NCBI RefSeq assembly: GCF_002954265.1
Contig: NZ_PPSL01000003.1
Coordinates: 806,001 to 870,000, forward strand
DNA: 64,000 nt
From: Flavipsychrobacter stenotrophus
Lineage (GTDB): Bacteria > Bacteroidota > Bacteroidia > Chitinophagales > Chitinophagaceae
Reading direction: 5' to 3'
Part shown: positions 16,879 to 25,451 of the stretch, piece by piece
How positions within the stretch are numbered: the stretch's first letter is position 1
Layout of the letters: the number at the start of each line of letters is the position of its first letter
Program-made: the position numbers and the translations under genes
Notes under the pieces: generated by a model
Told to the model about the DNA's origin: nothing
Seen by the model: only the letters and a program-made list of their open reading frames with translations
The model's database searches: none

Positions 16879-18974
16879 CAGCTTAATTGGAGTATTACGT
16901 TTTGTCCTTTATTTATTCTTGTTCCCGGTATTATAGATTGCGATTGCACTTTGCCTTTGCCCATCACCTGCACTTGTAGTCCGCATGTTTCCAGCATATA
17001 CACTGCATCTTTCAATCCCATCCCCTTCAGATCCGGCATGATGTCTCTGAATAATTTTGCCGGTAGAATGGTCATTTTCTTTGATGAGTCGGTAGACATC
17101 TGCATCATCTGGTTCAGATAGTCGCCCGGTGTTGGTGCTGGCTTCTTAATGCCGTTAAGGAGAGTTCTGTAGTTACGTGCTGTGGCCATGCTTGATGTAA
17201 GCCTGCCATTGTTGGTCTTTGCGAAACTATCTAATGGGCCAGCCCATGCGCCCATGTTCTCTGAAAATATCTTGTCTGCAACCATCCTGAATACCGGTGC
17301 GGCGATAGTACCACCATAGTAAGCTGCTGAATGCGGCTTTGTGCGGATAACCACGCATATAGTATACTTCGGTGCTTCGGCCGGCATGTAGCCTACAAAA
17401 GAACCCTGGTAAACACCATCTGTGTACCTGATGCCCTTATCTGCTACCTGTGCAGTACCGGTTTTGCCGGACATTGTATAATATGGAGATTCAATTCCTT
17501 TACCTGTGCCTTCTGTCACTACGGCACGTGTGCATTTGCGCAGCTGTGCTATTGTGTTAGAGTCGCCTACCTGCTCAATCATATGCGGTGCAAATGACTT
17601 TACTTCTTTGCCGTATTCGCGGATAGAGCTAACCAGGTATGGGCGCATCATCTTACCATCGTTTGCAATAGCGTTGTACAGCATGCAGGTGTGCAGTGGT
17701 GAAATGAGTATACCATAGCCTGTTGCCATCCATGGTAGCGTGGTATTGCTCCATGTGGTCATGCCCGGCTTAGTGATCACTGTTCTGCGCTCTCCCGCCA
17801 GGTCTATACCTGTTGGCTGATCGAGATGCAGCTTGGTAAGGTGCTCAATATACTTTGACGGATTGTCTTTGTAGTGCTGGTTAGCCAGTTTTGCCATTGC
17901 CGCATTGCTCGACTCAGCGTATGCCTTCCAGATAGGCATTGCGTGCAGGCCCAGGTGAGAGTCGTTCATAGTTCTGTTGCCAAAACGAATAGCCCCACCT
18001 TCCGCATCTACAATGTCGTCCACATTGATCATCTTGTCATTCAGTAATGATAAAAGAGTAACCAGTTTGAATGTAGAACCCGGTTCTGTAGGGATCATGG
18101 CGTAGTTGAAATCCTCAAAGTAGCTGCCGTCGGTTTGTCTGCCCAGGTTGACCAACGTGCGGATCTTACCTGTTTTTACTTCCATGACAATACAAGTCCC
18201 GTAGAGGCACTCGTATTTCTGCAACAGACTCAGCAACGCATGTTCTGCAACGTCCTGGATGTTCATATCCAGTGTAGTTACTATGTCCTTGCCATTCTGC
18301 GGGTCTACTTCAGAGCCTTCGATAGGTACCCATGCACCGCCTGTTGATTTCTGAACGATGCGACGACCATTTTCTCCGGTTAGGGTGTCATTATAAGTAG
18401 CTTCAAGGCCGGTTACGTTACTGTCTCTGAAGATGCCGATAGTACGGTAAGCCAATGTTTTGTAAGGCGCTTCTCTCTTTTCCTTAGGGTCGGAGATGAA
18501 ACCACCCAGTCCCTTTCCTTTGTTGAATATAGGGAAAGAGCGCAATGCTTCGTGCTGGTAGTACTTCAACTTACGACCAAGAAGATAGTACTTCTCGCCA
18601 TCGTTGTAGGCGCGAACGAACTCTTCTTTATAGATCTCTGCAGATTTGTCTGCAAAGAGGTTGGCTACGCATCCGGCCAGCGTATCAATGTTCTTGGCAA
18701 AGAGGCCAGAGTCAATAACGGAGAAGTCAATGTGTACTTCGAACTCAGGAATAGAAGAGCTGAGTAGTACGCCGTCTTCATTATATATGTTTCCCCTGTC
18801 TGCCTTAAGTGTATCGAAGCGGGTGTGCATTTCTTTAGCGAGTGCACGAAGTTTAGGCCCTTCCTGAAACTGGATCATTGCGGCCTTGATGACAATAGCG
18901 ATACCGAACAGGCAAATGCCTGTAAACGCCATGTACACCCTGAACCTAATGTCCTGTTTAATGCTTAAACTCAT
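16878..18974 (-). CDS. ftsI: Septal penicillin-binding protein FtsI (PBP3) with PASTA domain
   Basis: FtsI is the monofunctional transpeptidase that cross-links septal peptidoglycan next to FtsW. One membrane anchor lies at about residues 12-33, then the PBP dimerisation domain (RGNIYNEDGVLLSSS near 60), then the transpeptidase with all three active-site motifs: S300-T-F-K303, S355-S-N357 and K504-T-G506. A PASTA domain (about 640-698, starting MPDLKGMGLKDAVYML) ends the protein; PASTA domains bind peptidoglycan or affect enzyme activity. The 698-residue length fits Bacteroidota FtsI. It follows the ftsL-like gene after 39 bp and overlaps murE by one base. Confidence 0.97.
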   Translation of the reverse strand: MSLSIKQDIRFRVYMAFTGICLFGIAIVIKAAMIQFQEGPKLRALAKEMHTRFDTLKADRGNIYNEDGVLLSSSIPEFEVHIDFSVIDSGLFAKNIDTLAGCVANLFADKSAEIYKEEFVRAYNDGEKYYLLGRKLKYYQHEALRSFPIFNKGKGLGGFISDPKEKREAPYKTLAYRTIGIFRDSNVTGLEATYNDTLTGENGRRIVQKSTGGAWVPIEGSEVDPQNGKDIVTTLDMNIQDVAEHALLSLLQKYECLYGTCIVMEVKTGKIRTLVNLGRQTDGSYFEDFNYAMIPTEPGSTFKLVTLLSLLNDKMINVDDIVDAEGGAIRFGNRTMNDSHLGLHAMPIWKAYAESSNAAMAKLANQHYKDNPSKYIEHLTKLHLDQPTGIDLAGERRTVITKPGMTTWSNTTLPWMATGYGILISPLHTCMLYNAIANDGKMMRPYLVSSIREYGKEVKSFAPHMIEQVGDSNTIAQLRKCTRAVVTEGTGKGIESPYYTMSGKTGTAQVADKGIRYTDGVYQGSFVGYMPAEAPKYTICVVIRTKPHSAAYYGGTIAAPVFRMVADKIFSENMGAWAGPLDSFAKTNNGRLTSSMATARNYRTLLNGIKKPAPTPGDYLNQMMQMSTDSSKKMTILPAKLFRDIMPDLKGMGLKDAVYMLETCGLQVQVMGKGKVQSQSIIPGTRINKGQNVILQLS

Positions 18975-19013
18975 TTTTCGCTTCCCCTTAGTTCTTCTTG
19001 ACTTACTACTCTT

Positions 19014-19370
19014 TTACTTCTTACTTATCTTATATGCCGGTAATAGAGACGGTTTTAATCCTATTGCTTCGGCATTCTTTATTACCTGTGTTTCTGTTTT
19101 CACCTGCATCAGCTGAGACTGTACGTCCATATGCTTCCAGCGCAGCTCTTTCAGTGCCTTGTATTGTTTATTCGTTTCCCGCTGTATCTCAATAGAGCGG
19201 TGACTGTTACTTATATAGAAAACGCACAAAAGCGCTATGAAACCAAAGTAGGGGATGTTATTAACGATAGCTTTATAAGATAACTTCTCCACCAGTGATC
19301 GCCAGTCACTTCTTACCCTCTGTGCAGGTGTTATATGCTCCTGCGGTATTTTTTCATCTTCGTTACTCAT
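19014..19370 (-). CDS. ftsL: FtsL-like cell division protein
   Basis: This 118-residue protein has a charged N-terminus (about 1-37), one membrane segment (PYFGFIALLCVFYIS, about 40-54), and a helical periplasmic part with heptad-like spacing (KQYKALKELRWKHMDVQSQL) ending near LGLKPSLLPAYKI. This is the architecture of FtsL, which forms a coiled-coil with FtsB and binds FtsQ to activate FtsWI. Sequence similarity in this family is always low, so the call depends on topology and on the position between rsmH and ftsI. Its start overlaps the end of rsmH by 4 bp. Confidence 0.85.
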   Translation of the reverse strand: MSNEDEKIPQEHITPAQRVRSDWRSLVEKLSYKAIVNNIPYFGFIALLCVFYISNSHRSIEIQRETNKQYKALKELRWKHMDVQSQLMQVKTETQVIKNAEAIGLKPSLLPAYKISKK

Positions 19371-20260
19371 AATCGCTCCGCTATTCTCAGCCGTGCGCTG
19401 CGCGCCCGGTTATTTGCCTTTAGTTCTTGTTCTGTAGGTTCTATGGGCTTGTTATTGATCGGCCTCAACACCTGTTTGCTCTCCTCGTTATCGTCCCACA
19501 CACCTCTTTTTATATATTGCTTTACTATCCTGTCTTCTAATGAATGGAAGGAGATCACACTTAATCTTCCTCCCGGTTTTAAACTCTGAGCCGACTGTTG
19601 TAAAAAGTCTTTCAATACACCCAGCTCATCGTTTACTTCTATTCTCAGGGCTTGGAACACCTGCGCCAGGTACTTATTGGGGTTTCCGCCTCTCATTACC
19701 GGTGCCAGCATTGCTTTCAATGCAGCTATGGTGGTTATCTTCATCGCCTTGCGGTTGTCCACTATATGCTTTGCCAGCTGCTTAGAGTTCCTTACTTCGC
19801 CATATTGCTCAAACAGTTTGTGCAACTGTGGTTCCGTATAGGTGCGCAGTATCTCTGCTGCCGTTAACTCTGAACGCTTGTCCATTCTCATGTCCAGCGG
19901 GCCATCGAACCTCAGCGAAAAACCTCTTTCTGCCGTATCGAACTGGAATGAACTCACTCCAAGATCTGCCAGTATGCCATCTACTTCGTTAATGCCGTGC
20001 AGCCTCAAAAAGCGACGCAGGTATTTGAAGTTTTCCGTCACAGGTATCAATCTGTCGTCGTCAGGCTTATTTCTCCACGCATCTTCGTCCTGGTCAAATG
20101 CTATCAATCTGCCTTCCGGCCCCAACTTTGACAATATAAGCCTGCTATGCCCACCGCCGCCGAAAGTGGCATCTACATAGGTGCCATTCTCTTTGATATC
20201 CAGTCCGTCCACCGTTTCATTTAATAGAACCGTAGTGTGGTAAAAATCAGGGTTACTCAT
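19367..20260 (-). CDS. rsmH: 16S rRNA (cytosine1402-N4)-methyltransferase RsmH (MraW)
   Basis: RsmH methylates N4 of C1402 in 16S rRNA in the ribosomal P site, using S-adenosylmethionine. The SAM motif YVDATFGGGGHSRLIL and the segment DGILADLGVSSFQFD are diagnostic, as are RGFSLRFDGPLDMRMD, VFQALRIEVNDEL and VISFHSLEDRIVKQYI. I chose the ATG at 20260 over the longer frame because the codon five upstream is TTG, and ATGAGTAA at 20260 overlaps the mraZ stop codon, a typical coupling arrangement. This gives 297 residues, normal for the family. It is the second gene of the dcw cluster. Confidence 0.97.
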   Translation of the reverse strand: MSNPDFYHTTVLLNETVDGLDIKENGTYVDATFGGGGHSRLILSKLGPEGRLIAFDQDEDAWRNKPDDDRLIPVTENFKYLRRFLRLHGINEVDGILADLGVSSFQFDTAERGFSLRFDGPLDMRMDKRSELTAAEILRTYTEPQLHKLFEQYGEVRNSKQLAKHIVDNRKAMKITTIAALKAMLAPVMRGGNPNKYLAQVFQALRIEVNDELGVLKDFLQQSAQSLKPGGRLSVISFHSLEDRIVKQYIKRGVWDDNEESKQVLRPINNKPIEPTEQELKANNRARSARLRIAERL

Positions 20261-20729
20261 TATCGTCTGTGTCAAATGGGTTACCGTAATCTTTTGCTAC
20301 TTCTGCGGCCAACGTGCTGAATTTCGCTGCGTTTTGGCGCATGTATTCGTAGTACGTATCTTTATCCCACAGCTCTACTTTATTTCCCTGAGCTGCCATT
20401 ACAATGTCCTTTTTCATACCGGCATACTCCAGTAATTGCTTGGGCAGTAACAGCCTGTCTGCGCTATCCATTTCTAATGGTGTGGCGCCGTTCATGAATA
20501 ATCTCTTAAAATCTCTTACACCTGCTACCAGGTCATTCATCTTATTGATCTTCTTTGCAATAGGATTCCAGACTTCGGTTGTATACAGTGTAAGGCACTT
20601 TTCAAAACCTCTGTTGATGACAAAGTTTCCTCCATTGGTCTCCGGCAATTGCTTGCGGAAGGCCGATGGCAGTAGCATACGCCCTTTGGCGTCTATTGCT
20701 ACTTCGTATTCACCGAGGAAATTTGACAT
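20253..20729 (-). CDS. mraZ: Transcriptional regulator MraZ
   Basis: MraZ is an AbrB-fold DNA-binding protein that represses the dcw cluster from its own promoter. The 158 residues hold two SpoVT/AbrB-like repeats: EVAIDAKGRMLLPSAFRKQL near the N-terminus and MDSADRLLLPKQLLEYAGM in the second half, each with the DxxGR/DxxxR and LPxxL pattern of the family. It is the first gene of the cluster. A threefold TGGGA array lies 43-67 bp upstream of its start, which matches the known binding site layout and supports autoregulation. Confidence 0.97.
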   Translation of the reverse strand: MSNFLGEYEVAIDAKGRMLLPSAFRKQLPETNGGNFVINRGFEKCLTLYTTEVWNPIAKKINKMNDLVAGVRDFKRLFMNGATPLEMDSADRLLLPKQLLEYAGMKKDIVMAAQGNKVELWDKDTYYEYMRQNAAKFSTLAAEVAKDYGNPFDTDDNE

Positions 20730-20771
20730 TTTGAGACTATTGGTAGATTATTTACACAAAATAACAAAACT

Positions 20772-20796
20772 TCCCACAATTTCCCACAATTTCCCA
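20772..20796 (-). promoter_or_regulatory. Predicted MraZ operator (three TGGGA repeats)
   Basis: On the minus strand, upstream of mraZ, TGGGA occurs three times at exact 10-bp spacing, with the 5-base spacer AATTG both times. MraZ of Escherichia coli binds TGGGN direct repeats separated by 5 bases in its own promoter, so sequence, spacing and position all agree. Confidence 0.85.
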
Positions 20797-20806
20797 CTTA
20801 CTATAA

Positions 20807-20815
20807 TTATCCACA
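20807..20815 (+). promoter_or_regulatory. Perfect DnaA box (TTATCCACA)
   Basis: This matches the strong DnaA-box consensus exactly. It lies 10 bases beyond the MraZ operator in the AT-rich spacer between the divergent mraZ and bamD genes. Binding by DnaA is inferred from sequence only. Confidence 0.5.
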
Positions 20816-20908
20816 AAAATATATGTACCTGAAACCCTTATCTGGCAATGATTACAGACGAATAATGGCGTTACAGCGATTTGTCGATGTTGGTAACTTG
20901 TGAATATG

Positions 20909-20917
20909 TGTGGATAA
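20909..20917 (-). promoter_or_regulatory. Second perfect DnaA box, opposite orientation
   Basis: TGTGGATAA is the reverse complement of TTATCCACA. It is 93 bases from the first box and faces it. Both boxes are upstream of both divergent genes. Confidence 0.5.
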
Positions 20918-20982
20918 CCTGTGAAATCACCTGTTTTGCCGTTAGAAAAATCCGGTTATATCATTTAACAAATCAGATATAG

Positions 20983-21009
20983 TTGAAACCAACTTTTTCA
21001 ATATCTTTG
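20983..21009 (+). promoter_or_regulatory. Predicted promoter of bamD
   Basis: TATCTTTG (21002-21009) matches the Bacteroidota -7 element TAnnTTTG exactly. TTG at 20983-20985, 16 bases upstream, could be the -33 element, slightly closer than usual. The bamD ATG follows nine bases after the element. Confidence 0.55.
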
Positions 21010-21018
21010 TCACCCTGT

Positions 21019-21834
21019 ATGCAGCTACGCGTTAGAAAATTATTGTATTTGTTTTTGGGTGTTCTGATGTTCAGCTCGTGCGGACATTTTGAGAAGATCA
21101 GGAAAAGCAGCGATGTTAATTACAAATTGACAAAGGCAAATGAGTATTTCGATAAAAAGGAATGGACACATGCCTATGAGTTGTATAAAGACCTGATGCC
21201 CATTATGAAGAGCACCAGGAACTTTGAAGCGCTGTATTACAAGTATGCTTACACTTTGTACTACCAAAAGGCATATATAGATGCTTCTTACAACTTTAAG
21301 AACTTCACCGAATACTTCCCTACAAGCAAAGACGCTGAAGAGTGTGAATTTATGAGTGCTGTTTGTTTGTATAAGTACGCACCTAAGTATACGCTGGATC
21401 AGACCAACTCAATAAAGGCGCTGGAAGCCCTGCAGGGATATGTGAACAGGTATCCGAACTCTAAGAGAATACCTGAAGCGATGGTCTATATTGAGGCTTC
21501 GCACAAGAAACTGGAGAATAAGGAAGCAGACGCAGCCAGATTGTACTTCAATATCAGCCAGTTCAAAGCTGCCACTGTAGCTTACAGAAGTGTACTGAGG
21601 AACTATCCGGAATCGACCAACGGCGACCTGTACCAGTTCATGATCATGAAGGCCATTTATAAGTACGCAAAAGCAAGCGTTCCTGAAAAGCAGGAAGAGC
21701 GTTTTGCCAATGCCATTACCGCCTACAGAGAATTAAAAGATAATTATCCGAATTCTAAGTACCTTGCGGATGCGGAGCAATTAAATATAGAAGCAAATAA
21801 TAACGTTAAAAAAATACGCGATGAGCACAAGTAA
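21019..21834 (+). CDS. bamD: Outer membrane assembly lipoprotein BamD (YfiO)
   Basis: BamD is the essential lipoprotein partner of BamA in inserting beta-barrel proteins into the outer membrane. I start it at the ATG at 21019: the longer frame begins with TTG inside the predicted promoter. The signal peptide ends at a lipobox (MFSSC, Cys 21), so the protein is a lipoprotein. Tetratricopeptide-like repeats fill the rest: EYFDKKEWTHAYELYKDL, then YNFKNFTEYFPTSKDAEEC, YVNRYPNSKRIPEAMVYIE, VLRNYPESTNG and LKDNYPNSKYLADAE. The repeated F/Y-P-x-S-x elements are typical of BamD. Its last 14 bases overlap rpoZ. Confidence 0.93.
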   Translation: MQLRVRKLLYLFLGVLMFSSCGHFEKIRKSSDVNYKLTKANEYFDKKEWTHAYELYKDLMPIMKSTRNFEALYYKYAYTLYYQKAYIDASYNFKNFTEYFPTSKDAEECEFMSAVCLYKYAPKYTLDQTNSIKALEALQGYVNRYPNSKRIPEAMVYIEASHKKLENKEADAARLYFNISQFKAATVAYRSVLRNYPESTNGDLYQFMIMKAIYKYAKASVPEKQEERFANAITAYRELKDNYPNSKYLADAEQLNIEANNNVKKIRDEHK

Positions 21835-22147
21835 AAAATCTTTTTCTTCAGTTAATCCTTTGTTGGAAACACGCGATGTGATCGCACTTAAGGATAAGAC
21901 AGGTAATCTGTACGAGTCTATTTCCATCATTGGCAGAAGGGCTAACCAGATATCTGTGAACATGAAGGAAGAGCTTCACCGCAAGTTGGATGAGTTTTCC
22001 GTACATGCTGATAACCTGGAAGAAGTACACGAGAATAAAGAGCAGATAGAAATATCACGCATTTATGAGCGTATGGCTAACGCGCCACTTCAGGCACTTA
22101 CAGAATTTAACGACGACAGAATTTACCACCGTAAGAAGGTAATGTAA
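21821..22147 (+). CDS. rpoZ: RNA polymerase omega subunit, Bacteroidota Rpb6-like type
   Basis: The small omega subunit helps assemble RNA polymerase by binding the beta' subunit. This 108-residue protein belongs to the Rpb6-like form used in Bacteroidota: NLYESISIIGRRANQISVNMKEELHRKL is the conserved core helix region, and YERMANAPLQAL comes later. It overlaps the end of bamD by 14 bp, a pairing common in the phylum, and is followed by a terminator. In many relatives coaBC comes next; here it is missing and a HAD nucleotidase gene follows. Confidence 0.9.
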   Translation: MSTSKKSFSSVNPLLETRDVIALKDKTGNLYESISIIGRRANQISVNMKEELHRKLDEFSVHADNLEEVHENKEQIEISRIYERMANAPLQALTEFNDDRIYHRKKVM

Positions 22148-22168
22148 TTTCTACATAGTATTGAGAAG

Positions 22169-22198
22169 GCTATTCCGGACACCCGGAATGGCTTTTTT
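22169..22198 (+). terminator. Rho-independent terminator after rpoZ
   Basis: GCTATTCCGG pairs with CCGGAATGGC (one T-G pair) around ACAC, followed by TTTTTT. It is 21 bases past the rpoZ stop. Confidence 0.9.
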
Positions 22199-22279
22199 AT
22201 TTAACATACACCAAACAATATAAACAGCCGCCTGCGGTTTATATTTACAATATCGTACTTCTTTACAACTTGCCTACTT

Positions 22280-22978
22280 ATGTCTAAACAATACAAGCAT
22301 CTCTTTTTTGACCTGGATCATACTCTTTGGGATTTTGATAAGAATTCGGAAGCCACAATGAGACAGTTGTATCATGAGCTGAATCTGAAGGGAGAAGGTA
22401 TTGAAGACTTTGATGAGATGTTCAAGTCTTATAATGTGCATAACGATAAGTTGTGGGATAGGTACAGGAAGGGTTTCATTAAGCGCGATGAACTGAGGTG
22501 GAAGCGTATGTGGCTGATGCTGTTGGATTTTAAAGTAACCGATACGGCGCTGGCACATGAACTGGGTGTGGCCTACCTGGAGATCTTACCTACGCAAACA
22601 TTGCTGCTGCCGCATACCAAAGAGTTGCTGGAGCACTGTAAGGGAAGATATGAGATGCACCTGATCACCAATGGTTTTGAGACTACCCAGCGCCTGAAGC
22701 TGCAGTACTCTGGTATAGCCCGCTATTTCACCCACCTGATCACTTCGGAGAAGAGTAATAGCATGAAGCCGTATAAAGAGATATTTGAATATGCGCTGAA
22801 ACTGGCAAATGCCGATGTGGCAGATAGTATAATGATAGGCGATGCTGTTGATATAGATATCCTCGGGGCTATAGATGCCGGCTGGGATTCTGTCTACTTT
22901 AATCCGCACGAAAAGCCACACGATAGAAAGCCGACTTACGAGATAAAGCACCTGGAAGAGTTGATGAGTATTTTTTAG
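22280..22978 (+). CDS. HAD-family nucleotidase, YjjG type
   Basis: This 232-residue haloacid dehalogenase-fold phosphatase has motif I FFDLDHTLWDFDKNS (residues 9-23; the two Asp are nucleophile and acid/base), motif II LITNG (about 122), a Lys near SNSMKPYKEIFEYAL (motif III), and motif IV MIGDAVDIDILGA. The W-D-F-D pattern after motif I and the all-helical C1 cap fit the YjjG group, which hydrolyses pyrimidine nucleoside monophosphates including non-canonical ones. That substrate is known for the family and only inferred here. It has its own transcription unit after the rpoZ terminator. Confidence 0.85.
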   Translation: MSKQYKHLFFDLDHTLWDFDKNSEATMRQLYHELNLKGEGIEDFDEMFKSYNVHNDKLWDRYRKGFIKRDELRWKRMWLMLLDFKVTDTALAHELGVAYLEILPTQTLLLPHTKELLEHCKGRYEMHLITNGFETTQRLKLQYSGIARYFTHLITSEKSNSMKPYKEIFEYALKLANADVADSIMIGDAVDIDILGAIDAGWDSVYFNPHEKPHDRKPTYEIKHLEELMSIF

Positions 22979-22983
22979 AAGAG

Positions 22984-23013
22984 AGTCGTAAGTCGAAAGT
23001 CATAAGTCGTAAG
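22984..23013 (+). repeat. Short-word spacer repeat (AGTCGTAAGTCGAAAGTC type)
   Basis: The 9-10 base word AGTCGTA/AGTCGAA/AGTCATA occurs four times in a row directly after the HAD gene stop. Similar low-order repeats fill other spacers in the window. Confidence 0.6.
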
Positions 23014-23116
23014 CCGATAGGTAATTATGCTTTGTTGTATAGCACAATATTTTATTGACCGCGACGGGTTGAAATTTCTTGAAGGGAACCTTTAGTTTAT
23101 TTATCTTTACGGGTAG

Positions 23117-23803
23117 ATGTTGCACAGTAAGGAAAGAGAAGATTCATACCTACAGAAAGGACTACGGAAGCAGTTAGTACAGATATTACGCGATAAAAAG
23201 ATCAATGATCAACAAGTACTGACCGACGAACGGGTGCTTGCTGCCATAGAGGCAGTGCCAAGGCATTATTTCCTTGACCCGGCCTTTGAAAGGCAGGCAT
23301 ATGAGAACCGTGCATTTCCTATTACAGCCGGTCAGACCATCTCTCACCCATACACAGTTGCCTACCAGACTCAGCTGCTGGAGATAAAGAAATTTGACAA
23401 GGTGTTGGAAATAGGCACAGGTAGTGCTTACCAGGCATGTGTATTGGCCGAAATGGGTGTTACATTATATACCATAGAAAGGCAAAGAGAATTGTTTGAC
23501 TATGTGGAGAAGTTCTTCTTTATGAAGAAGTACTTCAACATCAAGCGGTTTTATGGCGATGGTTTTGAAGGTCTCCCAACATTTGCCCCATTCGATAAGA
23601 TCATCATTACCTGCGGTGCTCCTTTCATTCCACCTAAACTGATACAGCAATTAAAGCCGGGCGGTATTATGGTGATACCTGTTGGTGATGATGGCAAGCA
23701 GAAGATGCTGCGTATTACCAAAGACGCGACAGGTAACATTCACGAAGAAGAAACCGGTGATTTTTCTTTTGTGCCTATGCTGGAAGGGAAGAACAAAAAG
23801 TAA
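23117..23803 (+). CDS. pcm: Protein-L-isoaspartate O-methyltransferase
   Basis: Pcm methylates L-isoaspartyl residues in damaged proteins, the first step of their repair. The SAM-binding motif VLEIGTGSAYQACVLAEMG lies mid-protein. The family segments AFPITAGQTISHPYTVAYQTQLL and LKPGGIMVIPVGDDGKQ are also present. The catalytic-loop Ser/Thr region is the usual GQTIS. The 228-residue length is normal; the N-terminus is slightly extended and charged. TATCTTTA at 23102-23109 is a near match to the -7 promoter element, eight bases before the start. Confidence 0.93.
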   Translation: MLHSKEREDSYLQKGLRKQLVQILRDKKINDQQVLTDERVLAAIEAVPRHYFLDPAFERQAYENRAFPITAGQTISHPYTVAYQTQLLEIKKFDKVLEIGTGSAYQACVLAEMGVTLYTIERQRELFDYVEKFFFMKKYFNIKRFYGDGFEGLPTFAPFDKIIITCGAPFIPPKLIQQLKPGGIMVIPVGDDGKQKMLRITKDATGNIHEEETGDFSFVPMLEGKNKK

Positions 23804-23826
23804 TTGCGCAATGGCTGAATGAATTG

Positions 23827-23857
23827 GGCAATTCGACAATTTGACAATTCGGCAATG
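23827..23857. repeat. Short-word spacer repeat (CAATTCGACAATTTGACAATTC type)
   Basis: The word ACAATTTG/GCAATTCG is repeated four times in the 96-bp gap between the convergent pcm and queG genes. I see no hairpin with a T-tract there. Confidence 0.55.
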
Positions 23858-23899
23858 AGAAGATCTAACAGTCTGTTGAGTTAATTATCGCACAACATG

Positions 23900-24829
23900 T
23901 TAACCTATTGAACTAATATTTCTTTGCATCCCTTTCCATTTGGACCGCTTCAACGGCGAGTTTTTGAATATTTTATTGAAAGCGTCTTCTGACAGTTCTT
24001 CCCACTGTCTCATTGATAGATTGAGTATCTCCGGTATCGGTGTGAAGTTGGCTTCTGTATTGGGCTTAGAAAAACGGTTCCAGGGGCAAACGTCCTGGCA
24101 TATGTCGCAGCCAAACATCCAGTTTTCCATTTTGTTGTGGAACTCTGATGGGATCAATGCATCCTTTAATTCTATAGTAAGGTAAGAGATGCATTTTGTC
24201 GCATCGATCTTTGTGGGCGATACAATAGCATCGGTAGGGCAGGCATCTATGCAGCGGGTGCAGGTGCCGCAATGATCTGTGGTGAAAGGTGCATCCGTAC
24301 TCAGCTCAAGGTCGGTAATGAGGGTGGCTATAAAAAAGAAGGAACCGGAGTTGCGGGTAAGTACGTTTCCATTCTTGCCTATCCAACCCAATCCGCTGCG
24401 CACGGCCCAGCTGCGCTCCAGTACCGGCGCACTATCTACAAATCCTCTGCCATCAACAGCGCCGATGTTGGTGTTGATGAAATCGAGCAGCTGATTGAGT
24501 TTCTCCCTGATCACATAATGGTAGTCGGTACCCCATGCGTACTTGGCTATTTTAGGTGCAAGGGCTTGCTGCTGTTCCGCAGGGTAATAGTTAAGCTGCA
24601 GGGTGATTACAGACTTAGCTCCGGGCACCAGTTTACGAGGGTCTATGCGCAGGTCGAAATTACGCTCCATATATTCCATGCCTGCGTTGTAACCCTTACT
24701 CAGCCATTGTTCCAACCGTACTGCATCATCTTCCAGCTGCACAGCTTTGGCTATGCCACAACTATTAAAGCCTAGCCTTGACGCTTCGTCTTTAATGAGT
24801 TTTGTGTTTTTGTCGGGAGATGAATACAT
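23900..24829 (-). CDS. queG: Epoxyqueuosine reductase QueG
   Basis: QueG reduces epoxyqueuosine to queuosine in tRNA, using cobalamin and two 4Fe-4S clusters. The two cluster motifs are present: [16 protein letters not shown] and, later, [13 protein letters not shown], whose last cysteine also pairs with the first set. [21 protein letters not shown] is the conserved segment near the cobalamin/substrate site. At 309 residues the protein lacks the C-terminal HEAT-like domain present in some longer homologues, which is normal for the short form. It is the last gene of the ribD operon, 16 bp after the YigZ-family gene. Confidence 0.95.
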   Translation of the reverse strand: MYSSPDKNTKLIKDEASRLGFNSCGIAKAVQLEDDAVRLEQWLSKGYNAGMEYMERNFDLRIDPRKLVPGAKSVITLQLNYYPAEQQQALAPKIAKYAWGTDYHYVIREKLNQLLDFINTNIGAVDGRGFVDSAPVLERSWAVRSGLGWIGKNGNVLTRNSGSFFFIATLITDLELSTDAPFTTDHCGTCTRCIDACPTDAIVSPTKIDATKCISYLTIELKDALIPSEFHNKMENWMFGCDICQDVCPWNRFSKPNTEANFTPIPEILNLSMRQWEELSEDAFNKIFKNSPLKRSKWKGMQRNISSIG

Positions 24830-24845
24830 TGCTGTAAAGGTAGGT

Positions 24846-25451
24846 CTATGATTGTGGTTTTACCGTAACCCCTCTTATCTCTTCCAGCTTAGCAACGTAG
24901 GTGGTAATTTGCGGACGAGGTATGCCTGCTTTTATGGTGCAAAATAGTTGAAGGTCTTGCTGGTAGATTGTTGCTTCACATTGTTTCAGCAGGTACAAAA
25001 CTTCACCCATAGACGGATAGTCGAAGTTGAGCTCATACAAGCCTTCTATCCATTTTTCCACACGTGGTAAGTTCTCTAAAGACAATGCTGTGGCTGTTTT
25101 GTAGGCATTGATCAGTCCGGGTACACCGAGTAAAGAGCCGCCGAAATAGCGAACTACTACTACCAGTACATTGGTCAGTCCAAGGCTGTCTATCTGCCCC
25201 AGCATTGGTTTGCCTGCACTGCCCGATGGTTCGCCATCGTCAGTTGCCCGGTACTGACTGCCATCTGTGCCCAGTCGCCATGCCACACAATGATGGTTGG
25301 CCTTTGGGTGCAGCTTCTTCAGCATCTGCAGTTTATCTTTTATTTCCTGCTGTGTAAACACAGGATAGCTGAACGCCAGGAATTTACTGCCCCTATCTCT
25401 GAAGTCGCCCGTGCCAGGTGTACTTATAGTAGTGTATTTATCCGGTGTCAT
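24846..25451 (-). CDS. YigZ/IMPACT family protein (UPF0029)
   Basis: The 201-residue product matches the YigZ/IMPACT family, linked to regulation of translation in eukaryotes but without a settled bacterial function. Diagnostic parts are the N-terminal [23 protein letters not shown]...[18 protein letters not shown] with the conserved DDGEPSGTAG-like loop, and [26 protein letters not shown] second smaller domain fills the C-terminus. Its ATG overlaps the stop of the upstream transporter gene (ATGA), so the two are translationally coupled. Confidence 0.9.
   Translation of the reverse strand: MTPDKYTTISTPGTGDFRDRGSKFLAFSYPVFTQQEIKDKLQMLKKLHPKANHHCVAWRLGTDGSQYRATDDGEPSGSAGKPMLGQIDSLGLTNVLVVVVRYFGGSLLGVPGLINAYKTATALSLENLPRVEKWIEGLYELNFDYPSMGEVLYLLKQCEATIYQQDLQLFCTIKAGIPRPQITTYVAKLEEIRGVTVKPQS

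Noticed and set aside
22217-22245. Imperfect inverted repeat AATATAAA-CAG-CCGC / GCGG-TTTATATT before the HAD gene
   Set aside because: The arms need a 3-base bulge and leave a 2-base loop. No T-tract, and no promoter element in a sensible place; may be chance in AT-rich DNA.
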